64,000 bases of DNA from Paracyclopina nana (taxonomy: Eukaryota; Arthropoda; Copepoda; Cyclopoida; Cyclopettidae). Positions 58,713 to 64,000 of the stretch are shown piece after piece; positions within the stretch are counted from its first letter, which is position 1, and each line of letters starts with the position of its first letter. Position numbers and translations under genes: made by a program. The DNA lies in contig JAGUCH010000007.1 in assembly GCA_019096065.1 (NCBI GenBank), positions 2,502,501-2,566,500 of the forward strand, given 5' to 3'. The notes under the pieces are model-generated. The model searched no databases, was not told the origin of the DNA, and saw nothing but the letters and a program-made list of their open reading frames with translations.

Positions 58713-59009
58713 TGTAGCAGGATCCCGAGCCTGCGTGCCTGCGCTCTCGCCTCCCTCCCGGGGCGATTACTATGATTGTATACGGGCAGTAAATACACGA
58801 CCATGCTCGAGCAAACAGCTCGACAATATATTCCCTAATACGCAGTAAGGTCTACAAGTTAATACCGATTGAGTCATGAGAAACGCAATGCGCTGGCTGC
58901 ACTGCTGCACTAAATAAACCGGCCGAATTGGCCATAGCGCTTACCCGGTTTTGATGACTCAATCGGTATGGCGTAGCGCGTTGGTCTCAAGAGTGTTCGA
59001 ACCCCTACA
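58713..59009 (+). repeat. 3' LTR of the outer retrotransposon, carrying a MITE
   Basis: 297 bp: the 193-bp LTR plus 104 bp at 58865-58968 (MITE and duplicated TA). Confidence 0.88.
58865..58966. mobile_element. 102-bp MITE in the 3' LTR, TA target site
   Basis: Ends CCGATTGAGTCAT and its complement ATGACTCAATCGG; TA on both sides. The 5' LTR has a single TA at this place (GTTAATATGGCG), so it supplies the empty site. The TA target points to a Tc1/mariner-type element. Confidence 0.9.
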
Positions 59010-62000
59010 AATTCCCCGTTTTTTTGTTGGTTCCCAAAATTAAGCCTGTTTTCCAGTTCTCACACATAAAATTGAGATGCTGAGTCATCTTTAGCCGAGT
59101 CTCAGCACTTTTCAAATTTCCAGCTGCTTTAGTTATTCCACCCGTTCTATTAGAGCTTGGCACACACAGCACACAATTTGGCACACACGGCACACACAAG
59201 TCTAAAACTCATACTTAGCGATGGAAATTCCCCGTTTTTTTGTTGGTTCCGAAAATTAAGCCTGTTTTCCAGTTCTCACACAAAAAACTGAGATGCTGAG
59301 TCATCTTTAGCCCAGTCTCAGCACATTTTCAAATTTCCAGTTGCTTTAGTGAAAAAATCTAATACATTAGAGCTTGGCACACACAGCACACAATTTGGCA
59401 CACACAGCACACAATTTGGCACACACGGCACACACAAGTCCAAAACTCATACTTAGAGATGGAAATTTCCCATTTTTTTCTTGTTTCCAAAATCAAGCCT
59501 GTTTTCCTGTTCTCACACAAAAAACTGAGATGCTGAGTCATCTTTTGCCCAGTCTCAGAATTTTTTCAAGTTTCCAGTTGCTCAAGACAATAAATCTTTT
59601 CTATGGGAGCTTGATAGACGCAGCACACTTAAGCCTAAAACTGTTGCATGGTTTTCAGTTGTTACTCAGCCAAATGGATTTCACAGATTTTCTCAAAAAA
59701 TGTAGATGTTTCTTATTTCTTATTCATTTTAGAACTTATCACTCTATTCTTCAGTTTCCACCTTTTGAAGCTATTTTGCCTTTGTGGACTATTTGAGCTT
59801 TTTGGGCTATATGGTGTTTTAACTATTCTTCCTTTTCAAACTTTTTGGACTTTTTGGGCTATTGGGTCTTTTTTGGGGGGTCCGATTCTGGATTACTATT
59901 TGGGTGATAGCAGCCTGTCTGCTGAGATTTACAGAGACAATATGCTGAGCTCAGAAGAAGCATACGTAGAAGTGGAGATATCAACTTTGTTATAAAATGA
60001 AATAATCTTCTGCTGAGTCCCCAGATTCCATGGCTGTAAACAAATCAAATATTGGACTTCTACGAGCTGAGATAGTGCTGAGAGCTCAGCAGTAGAAAAC
60101 AAGTGGACTTGGATGTGGACTTTTTCATGAATTTGAAGACTTTATAGCATTTAGAGTGGAAATTTTGGCACAAAAACGGTAACTGTCAAATTTTGGGCAA
60201 AACTCTGACTTCATAGAATCAAAGAGCAAGATATCTTATCAAGAACCTGACATATCGCGCGTCAAAGTTTAGCTCTGTTTAAGCATCCGTCTGATGCCAT
60301 TTACTTAGACAAGATGCTGAGATATCTTGTTGAATTAGAAATAAAAAGTGTTCAGTTTGGTCTCCCGTTTCTAAAACTGTAAATAGACCCGAAATTGGAG
60401 CATTTTTTGAATTTTGGCATTGAATAGACAGTCGAAACGGCAGCTATATGTACTAAGTACTACATAAGGCCGTTTCATCAGAAGTGGCAGAAGTAGATGC
60501 TGAGATATCAATTTTGCTATTAAATGAGAAAAGGTTCTGCTGAGTCCCCAGATTCCATAGGTGTAAATAGTTTTAAAATCAGACAATTACAAGCTGAGAT
60601 AGCGCTGAGCGCTCAGCAGTACAGAACAAGCAGACTTTGAAGTGGACTTGTAGACTTGACTTTGAAGTACAAAGTTGTAGAGGAGCTCATCACGACTTTA
60701 TAAAAGTAAATAGATTCTTCCTGAGACGCTCCATTGCTGAGATATTGATCGTCAAAGTTTACTGTTGCTGAGCCCCAGAAAAAGTGCACTTTTTAGCTGA
60801 GCTCTCCGATTTGACTGAAACTTAGCACAAATGATCTACTAGAGAATGCAGCTCCGAAAATGCAAGCAGCGGGCTGCTCTGAAAAAGTAAATAAATGGGC
60901 CGAATCGGCTGAAGCACGGTTGCAATTTCCGAGCCGCAACCTGTATAATGACATGAAACAGCACATCAATGGATTTAGTGCTGAACAGCTCAGCAGCAGA
61001 GATGTTTAGCCAGATATGCTCAGCAAAAAACACTGATCAACAGAGAACCATCTGCATTATCAGAAAAGCTGATAGCAAGAACTAATTGCCCATACAACAG
61101 GGATCAGTTATCAGTAAAGACATTTCATGTATCTCATCATTCTGCTGAGTTCTGATGCAAAGTTCTGAAAACAGGGTCAATTCATCTCAATTCGATCCCT
61201 TTGAGAAAGTGAGAACTGGAAAACAGGCTTACTTTTGGGAACCAACAAAACAACGCTGAATTTCCATCTCTAAGTATAAGTTTTAAACTTGTGTGTGCCA
61301 AGCTCTAATAGAACAGATGCATTCATTAAAGCAACTGGAAATTTGAAAAAGTGCTGAGACTGGGCTAAAGATGACTCAGTGTTGTGTGCCGTGTGTGCCA
61401 AATTGTGTGCTGTGTGTGCCAAGCTCTAATAGATTAGATTCTTTCACAAAAGCAACTGGAAATGAGACTCGGCTAAAGATGACTCAGCATCTCAGTTTTT
61501 TGTGTGAGAACCGGAAAACAGGCTTAATTTTGGGAACCAACAAAAAAACGGGGAATTTCCATCCCTTAGTATGAGTTTTAGACTTGTGTGTGCCGTGTGT
61601 GCCAAATTGTGTGCTGTGTGTGCCAAATTGTGTGCTGTGTGTGCCAAGCTCTAATAGAAAGGATGGAATAACTAAAGCAGCTGGAAATTTGAAAAACTGC
61701 TGAGACTGGGCTAAAGATGACTCAGCATCTCAGTTTTTTGTGTGAGAACCAGAAAACAGGCTTAATTTTGGGAACCAACAAAAAAACGGTGAATTTCCAT
61801 CCCTTAGTATGAGTTTTAGACTTGTGTGTGCCAAATTGTGTGCCGTGTGTGCCAAGCTCTAATAGAGCGGATGGAATAAGTAAAGACACTGGAAATTTGA
61901 AAAACTGCTGAGACTGGGCGAAAGATGACTCAGCATCTCAGTTTTTTGTGTGAGAACTGGAAAACAGGCTTAATTTTGGGAACCATTTGTAAAATGGTGA

Positions 62001-62133
62001 ATTTCCATCAGTTAGTTTTGGTCTTGTGTGTGCCTTTTAGTAATTGTGTTCCAAGTGTGTGCCGTGTGTGTAGTGTGGGCCGTGTGTGCCAAATTGTGGG
62101 TATTGTGTGCCTTTTAGTACTTGCGCAAAGAAC

Positions 62134-62391
62134 TCCTCAATTTTCCTCTCTCTTTTCAGGTTGGCAGTCCCTCTCAAGGCTGGTTTAGCTCGCCCAGGCA
62201 ATCCTTAAGCCTCCTATTTTAGTACTGATCATTTTTACTCACTTTTGATAGCTTTAAGTAAACCACTTTTCCCACCTCTTTTGGTCACATGAGTTTGAAG
62301 TGTTTGGATTAATCAGAAGTACGAAAACTTAGACATTTCATTTAAGGCTGTCGTTAGATTTTAAGGAAACGAGGCATAGATGAACACCCCA
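62134..62391 (-). repeat. Copy of the GGTGTTCATCTA-ended element
   Basis: The inverted complement of 62195-62391 matches the element in the intron of paralogue A: same end (ATAGATGAACACC) and the same interior (GAGTAAAAATGATCAGT, AGGAGGCTTAAG). Here it is not interrupted by the CACAGTGG repeat, so it shows the uninterrupted form of that junction. Confidence 0.6.
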
Positions 62392-62399
62392 TTAGGCCT

Positions 62400-64000
62400 G
62401 TTTTCCACCCTTTGACCGCATATACTAAATACTGCCCACAATTGCGCACAAACGCGCACTATCGCGCACTACCGCGCACAAACGCACACGAATTCGCAAA
62501 TTCTAAATACTGCCCACCAATAATAACTAACTCATAATTTTGAGTTTGAGGCACCTGAGTCAACCCCATCCTGTAGATTTAGTGAGGATCTACAAAATTA
62601 CTACTAAATACTGCCCATGTACTGAAAGTTGACAAGCATAAACTAGAAACATAAAAATGAGTCATTTACTATCTTCTGAGACCTGACTCAGCATTCGTGA
62701 CTTAATTCTGACTTATGCTGAGAATTTGAGGCACCTGAGTCAACCCCAACCTGTAGATTGAGTGAGGATCAATCCTGAAATGCCCACAGTAGTACATTTT
62801 TTCAGCTTAGAGCAGACTCAGCATTCTTGACCCTTTGCTGACCTCTGCTGAAAATTTGAGGCAGCTGAGTCAATTTTAAAGGCCGTTTTCTGGAGTATCA
62901 ACAAACTGCTAAGTACTGCCCATGTACTGAAAGTTGACCGGCATAAACTAGAAACAGAAAAATGAGTCATTTACTCTCTTCTGAGACCTGACTCAGCATC
63001 CTTGACCCAATGCTGAGTTTTGCAGAGAATTTGAGGCACCTGAGTCAACTCTAGCATGAAGATTAAGCAAGGATCTACAAAATCCGGTTTTTGGCTGCCC
63101 TGAAACGCCCACAGTAGTACTTTTTTTCAGCAAAGATCAGACTCAGCATTCTGTTGAGCTTTGCTGAAAATTTAAGGCAGCTGAGTCAATTTTAAGGGCC
63201 GTTTTCTGGAGTATCAACAAACAGCAAAGTACTGCCCATGTACTAAAAGTTGACCAGCATAAACTAGAAACAGAAAGATGAGACGTTTAATATCTTATGA
63301 GACCTTTTTTTCAGCTAAAATCAGCATTGGGTCAAGAATACTGAGTCAGGTCTCAGAAGAGAGTAAATGACTCATTTTTCTGTTTCTAGATACTCCTGAA
63401 AACGGCCCTTAAAATAGACTTAGCTGCCTCAAATTTTCAATAGAGGTCAGCAAAGGGTTAAGATTGCTGAGTCTGCTCTTAGCTGAATACTACTATGGGC
63501 GTTTCATGGCATCCAAAAAACAGATTTTGTAGATCCTTGCTTAATCTTAATCTGAAACTTAAAATGCAGGTAGCCCTTGATGTCCCCTTCATTTCTTATT
63601 TTATGAATTGAAATGAGAAATGAAACCGCTCCTTCTGGGGCCTGTTTCCAATACTTTGTCCCCTGATATCTCAGCAACAGAGGGTCTCAGCACACTTCAA
63701 TTAACTATTGAGCTCCTCTACAAGTTTGCACTTGATAGTCAAGTCCATAAAAAGATAAAATGACATGGAAAAAGTCGAGTTTTCCTTAGAAAAAGTGGCC
63801 GATTATCCAAAGTGCTCCGATCAAGCTGAAACTTGGTACGATTGGTCTCCGTCACATTTTGAGCAAACTATCTCAAGTAAACTAAGTTCTTTTTCAAGAC
63901 TAGGCTATATTCCCAGTTCGGACGATCACCCAGTGACATAGTATTTCTCTACAGGAAATTTTGGTGAAGATACATTCCCATCCACAATAGATGAACACCA
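62400..64000. mobile_element. Probable fold-back element FB6, cut by the window end
   Basis: It begins with CGCGCACAAA-type units (about 62435-62510), then tandem blocks with GAGGCACCTGAGTCAAC and ACTAAATACTGCCCATGTACTG. From about 63300 similar blocks appear inverted (GAGTAAATGACTCATTTTTCTG). The layout is that of FB1 and FB3. The right terminus and target duplication lie outside or are not resolved; the window ends in ATAGATGAACACCA. Confidence 0.5.

Larger units (their letters stand above)
47417..59009 (+). mobile_element. Defective Ty3/gypsy-type LTR retrotransposon with env-like gene
   Basis: Bounded by LTRs (TGTAGCAGG...CCCCTACA) and a 4-bp target duplication AATT (47413-47416 and 59010-59013). 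The empty site can be read in a neighbouring FB3 repeat unit (GATGGAAATTCCCCG at 59221). Order: LTR, primer binding site, long leader, gag, protease, partial RT and RNase H, env-like, polypurine tract, LTR. No integrase is recognisable and RT lacks its N-terminal half, so this copy cannot move by itself. Three later insertions (FB2, a MULE-like element with a second LTR element inside, and a MITE) enlarge it to 11.6 kb. Confidence 0.88.
47048..62125. mobile_element. Fold-back element FB3, split by a retrotransposon
   Basis: The left arm (47048-47416 and, after the retrotransposon, 59010 to about 59640) and right arm (about 61190-62125) are inverted copies. Both are built from GGCACACACGGCACACAAT-type arrays alternating with a block of about 150 bp (GAAATTCCCCGTTTTTTTG...GAGATGCTGAGTCATC). 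Terminal regions agree in detail (CTAAAAGGCACACAAT.CCCACAATTTGG). CAAAGAAC occurs on both sides (47040-47047, 62126-62133), an 8-bp target duplication. The centre (about 59.64-61.19 kb) is AT-rich and has no convincing gene. Without the 11.6-kb retrotransposon the element would be about 3.5 kb, like FB1. Confidence 0.8.

Noticed and set aside
59640..61190. A gene in the centre of FB3
   Set aside because: Only short AT-rich open frames with long Phe/Leu runs on one strand; no motif, no splice chain. If FB3 had a transposase it is not visible here.

Overview
The window is nuclear DNA of an animal, most likely an arthropod. Genes are split by many very short introns (about 34-80 nt), codon use is mixed, and two products are arthropod hallmarks: a clip-domain serine protease homologue and an orcokinin neuropeptide gene with both A-type ([10 protein letters not shown]) and B-type ([10 protein letters not shown]) peptides. 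The gene density suggests a compact genome. I cannot name the species; a crustacean, mite or other non-model arthropod would fit.

The left part (1-19.4 kb) is gene-dense: the 3' end of an unknown gene; an unknown gene abutting PDE6D on the minus strand with one base between stop and start; an MS4A-like four-helix membrane protein; TMEM165/Gdt1; a two-clip serine protease homologue with an acylaminoacyl-peptidase gene nested antisense in one intron; two paralogous secreted proteins; IST1; and ARF1. From 19.4 to 25.0 kb lies a repeat-rich desert with MITEs, a tRNA-like SINE piece and an inverted element carrying subrepeats. From 25.0 to 42.1 kb come a cytokine-receptor-like FN3 protein, a second FN3 membrane protein, LSM12, a Gln-rich four-helix membrane protein and the orcokinin gene. 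All spliced models given with exon coordinates keep an open reading frame through every junction; they were built by eye.

From 43 kb to the end the window is a pile of mobile DNA. Several elements share one design: inverted arms built from short tandem arrays with an 8-9 bp target duplication (42996-46441, 47048-62125, 50521-51633, 54369-58677; probably 23.74-24.67 kb and 62.4 kb to the end). One of them carries a MULE-like transposase relic. They nest: the 15 kb fold-back element at 47048-62125 holds a broken Ty3/gypsy-type retrotransposon with an envelope-like gene (47417-59009). That in turn holds a fold-back element in its RT, a MULE-like element, inside the MULE a second LTR element without any polymerase (54798-58449), and a TA-flanked MITE in the 3' LTR. 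Every one of these nested insertions has a visible target duplication.

The genes are mainly housekeeping (lipidated-protein trafficking: PDE6D, ARF1, IST1; Golgi ion homeostasis: TMEM165; RNA binding: LSM12; peptide recycling: APEH), plus immune, neuroendocrine and receptor genes. They do not form a single pathway.
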